Source: Chlamydoabsidia padenii
Taxonomy: Eukaryota > Mucoromycota > Mucoromycetes > Mucorales > Cunninghamellaceae
Reading direction: 5' to 3'
Assembly: GCA_025330725.1 (NCBI GenBank)
Contig: JAIWND010000017.1
Location: 558,001-622,000 of the forward strand
Length of the DNA stretch: 64,000 bases
Shown piece by piece: positions 36,099 to 48,594 of the stretch. The position numbers and the translations under genes are program-made. A model generated the notes under the pieces. The model had not been told where the DNA came from. It was given only the letters and a program-made list of their open reading frames with translations, and did no database searches. The stretch's first letter is position 1; every line of letters starts with the position of its first letter.

Positions 36099-38123
36099 CT
36101 ACAAGATATGAGCTTTTCTACCTGTTACTATTTTCCACAAGACACTACTATTATAATCTTCAAATTCATCCATTGCATCAATACATAAGCGTTCATATTC
36201 CTGTTGAGTGATGTTAGTTTCCGCCAGCCACCATCGTTGGATAGATTTGAATAAAGCCTTGACTTGTTCCTTGTACAGAAATCCATGTTGTTTTTGGACT
36301 ATAAAGTTAAAAAAAAAAAGTTGATTGTTTTATCCTTTATGCTTTTGATTTGGTCAAGAACTTGCCTGGATCATTCGACCATTCACCAAGAGGGATATCG
36401 TATTCGTGTACCTGTACTTGATCAAACCCCGCCGAGATTAGTTTCTCCTCTAATAGATGGATAAACCCAGTACGCACCCCCAGTCCATCTGCAGCGATCC
36501 GATACCATTCATTGATCATAGTTAATACTGGCCCTGGATTCTTGAAGAGTATATCTAAATAAAGATGGCATGTTAAATTAGTTTGATCATTCATTGTATG
36601 TAATCATATCATTATTGTTACCATGTTCCACCAATTGGATGTGTCCACCCACCTTCAATACCCTGTTGAATTCTTCCAGTAGGGTTTCCCAGTAGTCAAA
36701 TGGAATAAAGGATCCTGCTTCACGTTGATGAATAAAGTCAAAATGATCATCTTCAAAAGGCAATGGTTGTAATATATCGCCATGTAAAAAGGTAATGTTC
36801 TTTCCTGAGTTGACAAATGTAGGAGTGCCATCGATGTTGGTTCCACTTTCCAATGAGAGAGAAGGTGTCAAAGTTCCCCATGGACCCGCATGATGATCAG
36901 GTAGATTGATGTCGATCCCAATCACATTACTATTGCTGTATTTTTGACTTGTTTCCCATGTCCAGACCCCGATCCCACACGCACTGTCTAATATGGTTTT
37001 AGGTGGTTGTTCCAATTTGACTATAATATTATTTCCAAACACTTGTTTCAATACATAATGCTAAAGTAAAAAGAAAAAGGCAAACAGTCATTAATATTCT
37101 TCTTTATTTTATTCTTTTTGATTACCTGTCGTAGTTGTCTGTGTGTATTCCAAAGTGGAAGAAGAGAAAAAGACAAGAGTTAATATAATGTAATAGATAT
37201 CTATCTTACCTGTTATACTCCTTTTCATGACCATAATCATAAATCCAAGCCGACTTTAATGCTTGTGGTGCCCTTTCTGTTTCTTCTTGACAATACCGAG
37301 ATGAACAAGGTGCAGAGGAAGAGGAAGGCGAAGGAAGAGGATCAGCAGTACCAACATTGGCATCAAACATGACAAGACCATCCTGATACGATCCGGTAGA
37401 GACATTACTATTGATATTGGTGTTATGTTTTGTCATGTCGGCAAAACTAGTGGAAGGAGGGGATGAATCCTTCTTGTCAGTGGTGTTGAGAGAGAGACGC
37501 CGGTGCCAGAACCCGATTGGTGATGTAAATCCAGAGCTTGAGGAGTCGATAGAAGATACATTGGTTCGTGATTCCCCATCGTCGCTGCTTCTTTTATCAG
37601 TATCATGTTGTTTATGCCACCTGAATCGTCGCTTGTTGTTGACACTGGCATTACTGCTGCTGTTGCTGCTGCTGAGGTGTTTACTGTCACTTTCTTTGGT
37701 GCTTTCGCTATTGTTGCTTCGCCCATGCCGTGAGACGGAGATCAGTGAAGATAAGGGCATGGCTTGATCAGATATAATAACTTGGTGTCGTACGGGACTA
37801 ACTGTTGTATATGGTGCATTATTTGTTGTTGTTGTTGTTGTTGTGGTGGTGGTGGTGGTTGCTGGCATTAGGCTGGTCGTGCGTCGATAAAAGGGACTGT
37901 ATTTTGGCATCTGTTCATGAGCAGTTGTGTCTTGTTCTTCTTGTTGTTGTTGAAGACTGTCATAGATAGTATTGTCTTGTTGGGAACTAGGTATAGGTAC
38001 AGTTGGTGAGTAGGCATCCAAGTTGGGCAAGCTGGGGTAAGCATTCAATGTGAGTGTTGTGCCGGTTTTCTTTTTTCGTCGCTTTTCACCATGGTCAGAA
38101 TCTTTGCTGTGATGGGCACCCAT
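36099..38123 (-). CDS. class I SAM-dependent methyltransferase with N-terminal low-complexity domain
   Basis: Five minus-strand exons (38123-37210, 37138-37126, 37060-36622, 36554-36366, 36298-36099) give 584 aa. Exon 2 is 13 nt. The methyltransferase core starts near residue 310: SAM-binding motif I is LDSACGIGVW (334 onward), an acidic IGIDI strand follows, then FLHGDILQPLPF and a VLKVGGHIQLVEHG motif. This is the layout of fungal LaeA/UMTA-type methyltransferases. The first 300 residues are Ser/Thr/Asn-rich. The N-terminus MGAHHSKD fits an N-myristoylation site (Gly2, Ser6), suggesting membrane tethering; an ATG two codons upstream (38129) would mask it. The fourth intron starts GCAAGT. 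Substrate unknown. Confidence 0.85.
36299..36365 (-). other. GC-AG intron in the methyltransferase gene
   Basis: On the minus strand the donor is CCAG|GCAAGT and the acceptor TTTATAG. Removing these 67 nt joins SNDP to VQKQHGFLYKEQ in frame and supplies the C-terminal exon. Confidence 0.8.
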
Positions 38124-38421
38124 GATCAATGTGACCTATCGTTGTTGAGGTTGAGATTGTTCAAGTAGATTATAAAACAAGATAAAAAAAATAAAATAAA
38201 AAAGTGTTGATAGTTGGGAAGAAAGGTAAACAAAAATCAAAACGGAAAAAATGTGGGAGATGACCGACAATTTCAACCCCCGTCGCTGCATGAACCATTG
38301 TCCATTTGTAAGGTGTGAGATAAAAGACAAGATGAAAGATGAATGAATGATGCATTTTATTTATTTATTTAATGATGTTTAATTAATAAAGAGATGATGA
38401 TAATAATTATAAAGGTTATTT

Positions 38422-40183
38422 CTAAGGAGCAATCAATACACGGATAGTGTTAGTGTTACCCAATCCGCCTTTCCAGCCTTGGACGACGACGACGGAATCA
38501 TTAGATTTGAGTAGACCAAACTTCTTTCCTTGGACAATACCCCAGCGAATACGGTTTTCGACATCAGCATCCCAATTTTGTTCAGTTTCGCCATTGTAAA
38601 CAAAAGGAAAGACACCACGAGAGAGATGAGATTGACGAGCAGTTTGTTCATCCCGAGTGACGACGACAATAGGTTGAGAAGGACGATACTTGGAGACCAA
38701 GCGAGCAGTATGACCAGATTTAGACAAGACAATGATAGCCCCCGCATTTTGTTCCGCTGCCGCTGAGACTGCCGCACATGCCACCGTTTCCGTGGTTTCC
38801 GTAGGCCAAGGAGTCAATTGTCGCAATTCATTAAACAAGGGAGGATAACACAAGACGGATTCAGCCAATTCACAAGTATTAGCCATAGTTTTCACTGCTT
38901 CAATAGGGTAAGATCCTTTAGCGGTTTCACCTGATAACATGACAAGATCAGCACCATCCAACACTGCATTGGCGACATCAGAGACTTCAGCACGAGTAGG
39001 ACGAGGATTATAAGTCATGGATTCCAACATTTGAGTCGCACAGGCCACGGGCTTGCCCACCAAGTTACATTTAGCAATCATCATCTTTTGAGCAATAAAG
39101 ACACGTTCACAAGGAATTTCAATACCCATATCACCACGAGCAATCATCACACCATCGGTTTCGTGAAGGATTTCATCAAAGTTCTTGACACCTTGGTGGT
39201 TTTCCAGTTTACAGATAATCTTGATGTGTTTACCCTTTTCACCTAGTACCCGGCGAATATCCTTGACGTCTTGACCGCGGCGAATAAACGAAGCAAAGAT
39301 CATGTCCACACCGTTTTCAACACCAAATTGGAGATCACTCTTGTCCTTGTCAGAGAGGGCAGGGAGATCCACAGGGGTCAAAGGAAGATTCACACCCTTT
39401 TTGCTTGCCAGTTTACCATTGTTAAGTGCCACCACCTTGACATGATCTTGGGATTTTTCTAATACCTTGAAGGAAAGTACACCATCGTCCACATAGATAA
39501 TCTTGCCAACATCAATCACCTTGGGTAGATTCTTATAATCCACAAACATGACCTTGTCATCACAGATATCCGCATATTTTTCATCAGTGGAGAAGATCAG
39601 ATTGGCGCCTTTAGAGATGGGAAGTTCAATATCATCACGCATCTTGCCAGTACGGATTTCGGGTCCCTTGGTGTCCAAAGCAATAGCAATCACTTTATCA
39701 GGTCGTTCTGTTTCCAATAATATTAGTCATATGGATTATCCAAAGTTGAAGTAGAATTAGAGAGAAGAAAAAAAAAAAAAAAAAAAAGTGTCAGAAAAAG
39801 CGGTAAATCGGGGATTTCAATACATCGTCGGGATGTGAATAATACTTACGAGAACCAGCTGCTCTAGCATTGTCCAACACGGATTTATGATACTACGGGT
39901 GCACAATAAAAAAAGAGAGAGAATGGGGATGAGTTTTCCCGGACAGATTCTTATTTAATATTGAGTCACTTACAGCATAATCACCATGAGAAAAGTTCAT
40001 GCGAACAATGTTCATCCCAGCATCGATCAATTCCACGAGTTTATCAACATTGTTTGTCTTGGGACCAATAGTACAGATGATAGAAGTTTTACGTGTAGCA
40101 GAAGGAGCGACATCGACGTCCATACCAGCAATCCATTGTTTAGGATAAGTGATAGGACCATTTTGCTTGTTGTTGACAGACAT
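38422..40183 (-). CDS. PYK1: pyruvate kinase
   Basis: Minus-strand exons 40183-39974, 39892-39850 and 39707-38422 give 512 aa, normal for fungal pyruvate kinase. It makes pyruvate and ATP from phosphoenolpyruvate and ADP at the end of glycolysis in the cytosol. Conserved segments include [40 protein letters not shown] (nucleotide/PEP site), [10 protein letters not shown] (catalytic Lys), [15 protein letters not shown] (metal site) and [15 protein letters not shown]. The C-terminal regulatory domain with [15 protein letters not shown] is complete. The ATG at 40183 gives the typical N-terminus; in-frame sequence upstream is leader. Intron 2 contains a poly-A run and two copies of the recurrent CGGG motif (39810 and 39829 regions). 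Confidence 0.97.
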
Positions 40184-40758
40184 AGTATATGAGTAAGACT
40201 TGATTAGTGTTGATAATGAAGAATGAAGAAAGAAAAAGGTAAAGTGAGACCCATCGTTTCTTTTATATACCGTATATCTTACATGGGTTTTTCTTTTTTT
40301 TTTTTTGGTGGTTTGTAGTCTGGTGTGTTTCTGATCCAAAGCTGATTGAATAGGATGATAAGCGAGTTTAAAATCACCCGATCGGCAATTGAAATATAAT
40401 TTCTTTTTGCCACGTTGTTTTCTTTTTAGGTCGATTCATCCCGTAGTCATGGACAAAAGGTATCACGAAAAAAGAAAGGTGCCACAGTTACACGAATGAC
40501 GTTTAGGAAAAAGAAGAAATATATGGACCACAAGAGTGCCTTCTATGAAAGAAGACGGTCTCCCAGCTATGTATCTTCTTTGCCTTTCTTCAATTTACGC
40601 TCAGCAACTTCCCTTTTGGGAGGAGGGATTAATCTTTATAAAACCGCCCTGTCTTTTTTTCTTCCTGATTTTTTATATCACCTCTTTCTTTTCTTTCCAT
40701 TCTTTTTTTTTTTTGAATCTCCACTTTTAAACTTCTACTCCATTCCACCCTTTACAAT
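40184..40758. other. divergent promoter region of pyruvate kinase and C2H2 gene
   Basis: 575 bp with T-rich leaders on both sides and a reverse motif-like copy (TTTAAAATCACCCG, 40367-40380). No gene is supported; frames at 40496-40762 are T-rich leader. Confidence 0.5.
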
Positions 40759-41727
40759 ATGACAACTCTTAACGTTTGCTTCACCCATTACTCTGTTAAA
40801 TCACAACCTGAAGTGGGTCTTTCTCAAGACTTGTTTGACTTTGGACAACTAGAACATGACTTTACCATTAACCCCTCTTCCATACCCATTCCACCTAATG
40901 CTGTACCTCCTGATGAATATCATGTCAAACCTGAATTGATCAACAATGGTAAAACAATAAACAAAAAGGTAGTTATAGTATAAACTAATGAGGGTGTTTA
41001 TATAGGTTTATTTTCGTTTGGATCCTTCTCCTCTGCTGCCGATTCTGTAGTACACGACAACGCTATTGTGATTCCTGCATACAGTCCACCAACAACACCT
41101 GCAACTACAATTCAAGACTTTTGCTTACTGGATGATCAAGAGGCTTTATTGAATGTATCAGACCCCTCCTTGACCTTATTATCGTCTTCCAACTGTGAAT
41201 CAGATATCTCCTTTTGCTCACCCACGACACCATTATCAACCATGTTATCACCTTATGCATTCTCAATGGACGACAATATGATGTCGACTTCACCTGGTGC
41301 TTCTTCTTCTTCTGGTACTTGGTTAGCTAGTTCGATGGAAAACTGTCTATCACTCCATTCTCCTCAATTCAATCTCATGGCAGATCAAGGTACCTATGGC
41401 ATGTATACCACAACACGGCACATGGATGATCCAATCGAATGCAAACAGGAGGAGACAACAACAACAACACCACCACTAAAAAAGAAGGCGCCTGCTCGTC
41501 GTCGTGAATATACCTGTCCTTTTTGTCCTCGGAAAAGTAATCGATCAAATAACATGAAGGAACACATCTTGACACACGATCCGAATCGACCCAAGAACTT
41601 CCCTTGCTCCATTTGTCCTAAACGGTTTGCTCGTAAACATGATTTGAAACGCCATCACCAATCTCACGAACGAAACATTGAAAAAATGATGGTGGCCTGT
41701 GGGCTGGTGCCACATGCCTCCTCCTAG
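40759..41727 (+). CDS. C2H2 zinc-finger transcription factor (paralogue B)
   Basis: Two exons (40759-40948 and 41006-41727) give 303 aa. An acidic Ser/Pro/Thr-rich N-terminal region precedes two C2H2 fingers: CPFCPRKSNRSNNMKEHILTH and CSICPKRFARKHDLKRHHQSH. A basic KKKAPARRREY stretch before the fingers is a likely nuclear localisation signal. The finger pair and the single phase-1 intron early in the gene match the gene at 29475, indicating an older duplication with a diverged activation region. Target genes are unknown. AATAAAAC lies at 41828. Confidence 0.85.
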
Positions 41728-42370
41728 AATAGAATTACCTTTTATATGTAGGTTCTGTACTGTATAGTTTTACCTTGTCTTTGTATATATCCTCTGTATA
41801 TTCCTTTACTGTCTCTTTTTTATACCTAATAAAACTCTTTTGTAACTAACTACTCCGACTCTGGTCCCTGAAAAAAAAAAAAAAATATGATCCAGTGTCT
41901 GTATTCATCTCATTGGTGTATGGTCTGTAGAAGGTTACCTCACGTGTTTAGTAGGAGCGAACAAGTGGTAGAAAAAAAAAAAAGGTGGCTGTGTCGTCGT
42001 ACCTGTATGTCCTACCTACAAATGAGAGATGACAATGGTACATACATTGATAAGCGCACGCCTTGGTCACATCATAGGCAAGATATTGCCCAATGCCATC
42101 AAAACTGTTTGACTGAGCCCCCTGATCATGTACTTCATCGACCTAATTCATTGGATGTCACCATCTATCCTGAAAGACAATAAACCATAATCTTGCTATT
42201 TCTATTATTACAATGCCAATGATATAAATAACCTTCCCCCAAGCCAAGTCAGTCCCCACATCCATCACACATGTTTAGATTAAAAAAAAAATAGTATCTT
42301 TATTAAAAACAACAACAGCATCAACACTATACTATACTATACTAAACCAAACTAAACTAATAAAAGTTAA
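41728..42370. other. convergent intergenic stretch
   Basis: Two poly-A runs (near 41871 and 41974) and a tandem array of ACTAT/ACTAA pentamers at about 42327-42361. A 98-codon frame at 41887-42183 has no family features. No supported gene. Confidence 0.45.
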
Positions 42371-43854
42371 TCAAGCATTCATAGCCCGCATTGTTTTCTG
42401 TACTTCCGACCGCCGTTCTTCCAACAGGGATTCCAATTCACGTTTCTTTTCCCTAACGTCATCGACGATCCGGTTCAAACGACGCACAGCATCCCGCGCA
42501 GCCTCGATATCCCGTTCTTGTTTACGCACCTTGTCTTCCACATCTGCCTGGTCCGTCAATTGTCGTAGTTTATAATCATACAGAGCTTGGAATTGATCAC
42601 GCAAAGGTCTGGCAGCAAAGGATTCATAAGATCGATCAGCATCATCATTATTATCATTGTTCCGTTTTTTTTCTTCTGCTTGTCGGACTTGTTCTTTGAG
42701 TTCAGCCAATTCCCGTTTCAACATGTCTTCTTCGTCATAATTGTCACCCTTCTTGACTGCTGATCCTTTGGCGCTTAGAGAGGTGCTGGCAACCCCGAGT
42801 CGGTTCACATAACTATCTGCCAATTTTGCACTTTTGCCGACTTTATTATTGTTGGTGCGTTCCCCGAGATCTGCTGCATATTCCCCGGCAAAGGCACTGT
42901 GTAGATCAGGTGGTAGGGTCTTGGGGATAGTGGCACCTTTGGTGCGTTGGTTCAGGATGTGGTAGAAGAGGAGACATTGGTCTTGTGTCAATGCATGTGT
43001 ATGGTTGACGTCCACCAAAGTCCAGGCATTCGTCAAGTCCGTGCGTGATAATCCAAGTGTGCTGTAAAAGTCCTCCATTTGTCCAACTAGGTGAAGAAGA
43101 AGAAGAGGTGAGTTCATATTTCTGATCAGGTTCCCATCATCAACATCTCTTACATTTCACTTTGCCGGTATCATTGCTGTATTTAGAGTAGATGTTTTGA
43201 TAGGCGGTCATATCTTGAGGAGTCATATCCCAGCTGAATTCAACTGAAGGAGGTGGTGGAGATGGAGTGTAACCGGTATATTGAGGTTGTTGTTGTTGTT
43301 GTTGTTGTTGCTGATATCCGTATCCAGTAGGTTGAGGTTGTTGCACATATCCAGTGGGTTGAGCATATAAAGGTTGTTGTTGCTGTTGCTGTTGTTGTTG
43401 TTGGTAAGATAATAAGTGTGATTTGGAAGCGGGTACAAGTTGAGGTGGGAGTGTCATTGGAGTATCCATTCCATTAATACAATCAAACGTCAAGTGCATA
43501 GCAATACAAAACTCTTCAAAGTCCAAATTACCATCCTTGTCAATATCAGACAAATCCCTAGAAAAAACACATGAGTATTTAACAATACAACCCTTCTTTT
43601 TTATTTTATTTTTACCAAATACGTTCGAGTCTGTTGGGAGGTAGATTTGAGCTGAGCAAGACATCACGAGCGGTGGAACCTACAAGGAAGAAACAATATA
43701 CGTTAGATGACAATTACATTATATATCATCCGTTTTTCTTCTTCTTGTTTTGTAATCATCAAAGTTTCTTACCTGCCATATAACCATTCATTTGTCCACG
43801 AGCTTGGAAGATTTCACCATACTTTGCTCTTTCTTCAGCAGTAATTCCATTCAT
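42371..43854 (-). CDS. END3: End3-like EH-domain endocytic adaptor
   Basis: Minus-strand exons 43854-43773, 43679-43616, 43557-43154 and 43086-42371 give 421 aa. The N-terminus is an EH domain ([12 protein letters not shown] ... [21 protein letters not shown]) with an intact EF-hand loop, Asp53 to Glu64. A second EH-like unit spans about 175-255 ([14 protein letters not shown] ... [12 protein letters not shown]). The C-terminal 120 residues form a Glu/Arg/Lys-rich coiled coil. This is the End3 layout. In yeast, End3 acts with Pan1 and Sla1 in actin-dependent endocytosis. Two poly-Gln tracts (CAA-rich, 43280-43310 and 43375-43405) separate the EH domains and are probably length-variable. Confidence 0.93.
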
Positions 43855-44205
43855 GGTTGTTGTTTTTTTGCAATAAATAAATGGAAAAGAGAAAGAAAGA
43901 AACCCACGAGCTCGATGTCGATTATAGCAAATTCCAAATGAGGCGGGATTTCAAAATCGGAATTTAAATTATTGCCTTTGTAGCATACAGCTTGGTCTTG
44001 TCAGAGTGATATTGAATAAGCTTTTTTATTACATGTAACATAAAAGATGAATAAGGGGAAGGGTATTGCAAAAAGAGACTATGTATAGGGTAAGTATTGG
44101 TATAATAGAAATTGGGTTTACCGTACAGTCAAAATTAAATACTATGTATGAGTGGGTATGCGTGGGGTATGTATATAATGATGTCCTATTAAGCTATATC
44201 TGGTA
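43855..44205. other. END3 promoter and downstream gap
   Basis: Contains the recurrent motif (CGGGATTTCAAAATCGG) at 43944-43960 and AT-rich sequence up to the stop of the Nim1-type kinase. Confidence 0.5.
43944..43954 (+). promoter_or_regulatory. recurrent motif copy (CGGGATTTCAA)
   Basis: Lies 90 bp upstream of the END3 start. It is followed by AATCGG, giving an imperfect inverted repeat around TTTCAAAA. Confidence 0.45.
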
Positions 44206-44314
44206 TTACCATCCATTAGCCATCATCACCTTGTTTGCTTCTTGTTCATAATGTAACAAGGTTGATATCAGCTTTTCTGTACCAGGATTCCATAATGACA
44301 CATTGCCTATCCAT

Positions 44315-44371
<57 letters not shown>

Positions 44372-47289
44372 GAGTAATCGTTTTATCATCCTTTACTATA
44401 CAATCAAGTGATTTACCTTTCACATAAACAAGATTAACCTTGAAATGACGCCCATGTTGTGGTACCATTTGACAAAGAAACAAGAGTTTTGAAGAAGAAG
44501 AAGAAGAAGCATCATCAGAGTTGTTTGAGGAAGGCACCATATTAATAGTTCCGTTCCATAAAATTTGCTTGTTAGGGTAGATCCTCCCCCTGAGTTTTCC
44601 ATCGAGGTGTTCCTTGAGTACTTGATGTATTTTTCCTGCCACTTCACATTCGTGTTTACCATGACAGTCAAAGGTAACCGACTATAAAAATGAAAAAGAG
44701 AGAGAGATCAGCCACACGGATCAGTCAATTCCTCGAGGTAGTGTTTAACACCTACCTTTGGCTGTTTCTTGGTCCATGAATGTAACACATAATCCAAAGT
44801 CTTTGACCACCAATTGGATGCAGGTGGAGAAACATCAGTTGAAGGAGTTGTCATATTGGTATTGATCTTGTTCAAAGCAGGTAGTGGCCACAACGATTGG
44901 AACATGGATGTAAGAGAAGGTGATGATCTTTGGTGATGAGTGGCGGCAAAGGAGTGTTGACGGTGTAGATTCTCGAGTAAATTGTACGTGGTGGGTAAGC
45001 ATTTCGTCGAGGCCAAAGCGGATAGTTTGTCAGAAGATGCAGTTGATGCTTGTGGCTGAATACCGCCTTCAACATGGAGTGATGTAAGACAAATGTTGTT
45101 ATTGGACAGGGGGGAATTGAGGCATTGCTCCTGTTGGTTTGAAGATCTGGTGATGTCCTCCTGCTGTTGTATGTCCTGTTGTTGTCCACTATAATGACAA
45201 TACTGACTAAAAGAAGGAGCCAAAACTAATTGCTGTGCTTGATAGATCCATCGTGATCGAATGGATGAGGATGCATTTTCTTGTTGTTGGGGACAGTTCA
45301 TACATGCATCGCCATTTTCAAACACCGCCGCATGATCACTAATGCAAAAAAAAGGAGTAAGAAGGTTTGATATGCATATACACAATTTCATAAAAAAAAA
45401 GCGGCATCCTCCTACATTTATTCCGCATACTGCCCCACGTTATAATCTGCATATTATACTTACCATCTATCCCACGGTTTCTTCATTGTTAGCAAAGTGT
45501 TAGATTCCATAGTCAAGTCCTTGTCAAAGGTGGTGTTTTTAGGTGTAGGAGGCATTTCAATGGTTCGAGTACAAGAGACATTAGAGATGGCTGAATCATA
45601 TGGTGTAGCCAAACTGCACTTTGACTCTACTTCATCACTTCCATTGCGATGATGCATCATCCTGTTGTATTTGCCCACTGTCGGTGTTTGAACATAAGAT
45701 TTATCCACCGAGTATGTACGACGCACCGACGAAGTTGCTCGAGAATCAGGTTCTTCTAAAAAGATAATGAATAGTAAAGTTGTCAGAAAGAGGATGTTGT
45801 TGCAAGACTTTTTTTTTTCTTTCTTTGTACTTACGACATGACCCTTTTCCATTTTCATGCTCCATTCGGCTGGCCCGCTGTTCTAGTAGCAAACATGTGA
45901 GTTTCTGTAGATTGAATCTAAAGTACAAAAAGTAGGTCAATACCACAAGTGCCATCTTCCTCTATTTTTTTTTTCTTTCTACTTTTTCCCTACTTACCCA
46001 TGAGAAGATAATGCCCGAATGATCTCCTCTTGTCTGAGATCTCGCCATAGTACCTTGAGTGTTTCCCAAATCCGACCTTCCAGATCCAGTGTATGACTGA
46101 TCATAGGTGCCTCCAAGGTCTGATTTACTCGTGGATGATGTTGATGAGAGGCTGATGGAGAGAGTGCCAACCAAGGATGATTAAGGATTTCATTCATCTA
46201 AAAAAAAAAAAAAGTAAAGTAATATTAGTTAAACAGAACAACACACCACCTTTCTTTTTTTTTTTTCCTAAAACAGATTGAAGGTTCAGCCCCCCCCCTA
46301 TTTTTTCCCCGATTGATATACTTACAGTTATCCGTTTATGAGGTTCCACCACTAGCATTTTCTTGACAAGATGTTTTGCTTCATTCGAAAGTGAGTGTGG
46401 TAAAGGACGATACCGACCCGTTTTGATTTTCCCCAGTAATCGACCCATGTTTTCATCGTCAAATGGAAGGTGTCCTGATAATAGAGCAAAAAGAATTACT
46501 CCCAAAGACCAGACATCAGTACAAGTACCATCATACGCTTTTCCCTATATATCCAAAAAAAAAAAAAAGATTCATTTTAGTGTTTGAGTTCATATTTGAT
46601 TGTCAATAACCAAGAAAGGACTTTTATTGTTCCCGTTGTACTACATACCTTGACAATCTCGGGACTAGCATAATGCGGTGATCTATAAAAAGAAAGAAAG
46701 TATAAATCAGGATCAGCCATGTATCTTTGTTTTGTCAAGAAAGACAATATTTTGTTATTATGATTATTACCCACAACTTGTTTTTAAGCTTGTGTTCATG
46801 GCTGCCATACCGAAATCGGCAATCTTGATTTGCTTTTTTGATTTGTCCAAGAGAATGTTTTCAGGCTTTAGATCGCGATGACTATATTCATACATACATA
46901 AAAAGGGCAAATCAGATGAGTGACAAGTTAGTATTTATGATAATATATATATACTTTACCAGATATGATGAGCGTGGCACCATGCTAGACCAGATACCAT
47001 TTGATAAAAAAGAGCACGCGCATCCGTTTCCTTGAATTTACCCTTTTCGGCCAAGATATGGAAGAGTTCCCCACCTTCGAGATACTCCATAATAAAGTAA
47101 ACGTAAAATGAATCTTGTAGGACTTGTTTAAGTTCGACGAGATGTGGATGATGTAGTAGTTGGAGGACAGCAAGTTCGCGCTGGACAGCTTTGGCTGTTG
47201 TAATAGAGGAGACCAAATGACTTCGAGCAATCATCTTTATTGCCACCTTTTCCCCGGTATGTTTGTGGATTCCTAGTTTGACACGCCCT

Positions 47290-47325
<36 letters not shown>

Positions 47326-47633
47326 AAAGGACAAAACATGTGTTTTTGTGAGTAATTATTTGCATTGTGTTTTAGCCCCCCCCCTCTTTTATGAGGGGAA
47401 AGAGGAAGAGACCCAAAATTTACTTTTTTGTATTTACCTGAAGCACCACGCCCGATGGTTTTCCCTAACCAGTATTCACCAATGTCCTTCTTTTGTCGTG
47501 AGTTGATAGGTCGCAGTGATGGTTTTGTTGAAGGAGAAGAAGATTGCTTTTGTTGTTGGTGTGGTGTGGGTTTCGTTTCGAATGGTGAGGTGAGATGTTT
47601 TGTTCGCCGGGCAAGATAAGTCATAAACGTCAT
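44206..47633 (-). CDS. Nim1/Gin4/BRSK-family Ser/Thr kinase
   Basis: Eleven minus-strand exons (47633-47438, 47287-46960, 46881-46771, 46682-46649, 46544-46326, 46197-45998, 45917-45835, 45755-45464, 45338-44756, 44681-44417, 44306-44206) give 803 aa. Kinase features are GRGASGRVKLG, VAIK with Lys83, HRDLKPEN (176 on), DFGMA (197 on), GSPHYASPEIV and GVILFALLSGHLPFDD. The domain is closest to AMPK-related BRSK/SAD and fungal Gin4/Hsl1/Cdr2 kinases, which couple septin and cell-size signals to Wee1. The middle is Ser/Gln-rich and probably phosphorylated. Residues ~683-803 may be a KA1-type membrane-binding domain. The last intron holds a 54-A run. An alternative start is at 47624. Confidence 0.88.
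44316..44369 (+). repeat. 54-A homopolymer in an intron
   Basis: Uninterrupted A run (T on the coding strand) near the 3' splice site of the last intron of the Nim1-type kinase. Confidence 0.9.
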
Positions 47634-48594
47634 ATTATATAAATGATTATAGATGAAAAACTATATATATATATATATACACTGTTATTGGCAAAAATCA
47701 AAAAAAACCAAAAAACAGGAAAAGAAGAGGAAAGAGAAAGACAAGAAAGATAAAAGGGGGAGGGGTCCATTTTATAACTTTATTTTTTTAAGGAGCGACC
47801 CAAGGAAAAAAATTGGCGAATCAAATGCAAGTAAAATCAATTTTAACCTCCGATGGTATTTTCTCCTTGTTGGGAAAGGTTTTTCATGCGAGTATTTGAA
47901 AGTTTGGTATGCAAAAGCAATTGTCAAAAAGAAGTTATATCACATGTTGTATTCCGAAATCCATATACTATGCATCAATTGAGTGCAATTGAGATATCGA
48001 CTTTGTTTGTGCCTGACCCCTTCTCCCCAATGTAGAGAATGAATGAATGAACATGAAGATATTCTTCCCCTTTTTATCTCCTCCCCGTTTTGTGACATGA
48101 TCCCTTATATCATGAGATATGTATCTGTGGAACAGATCTTATTATAAGCAATAGGTTAATTTTAATGATACTAATCAAGTAAGTGGATAGAATGAACAAT
48201 GGTGATATATCCCCTCTGTAGAGATCATATGAACATATCCTTTTCCCTGTACTACAGCGTATCATCACCCTGATCACGCATCAAAAAACTTCAATTTCTT
48301 TTATTTTATTTTTAAACACCGTGATTTAACTACGTACATACATAAAAGATGCATTTCTTACATATCATAGATCAAAAGTAAATATAATACAACAAAGAGT
48401 TTCTTTATTATTGATTGTCAACAGCATAATAATCTATAAAAAGATGCATATACATAAACAAATAAAATAATAGTAGGTTTACCTAAGCTAAAGAAGTTAA
48501 CTATACTAAAAGGGAGTAAATTATAAAGGTCCCCTAAAAAAAACGGAAACCTTCTTTTTCATCATCATCACCCCTCCCCACTACCAACAGCCAA
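47634..48594. other. gene-free stretch
   Basis: 961 bp between the kinase promoter and the 3' end of the ZIP gene: AT repeats at 47663-47682, A/G-rich sequence and short unsupported frames. Confidence 0.45.

Noticed and set aside
41887..42183. 98-codon plus-strand open frame after the second C2H2 gene
   Set aside because: It starts in a po­ly-A-rich 3' flank, has no family features, no promoter-like leader and odd composition; likely chance.
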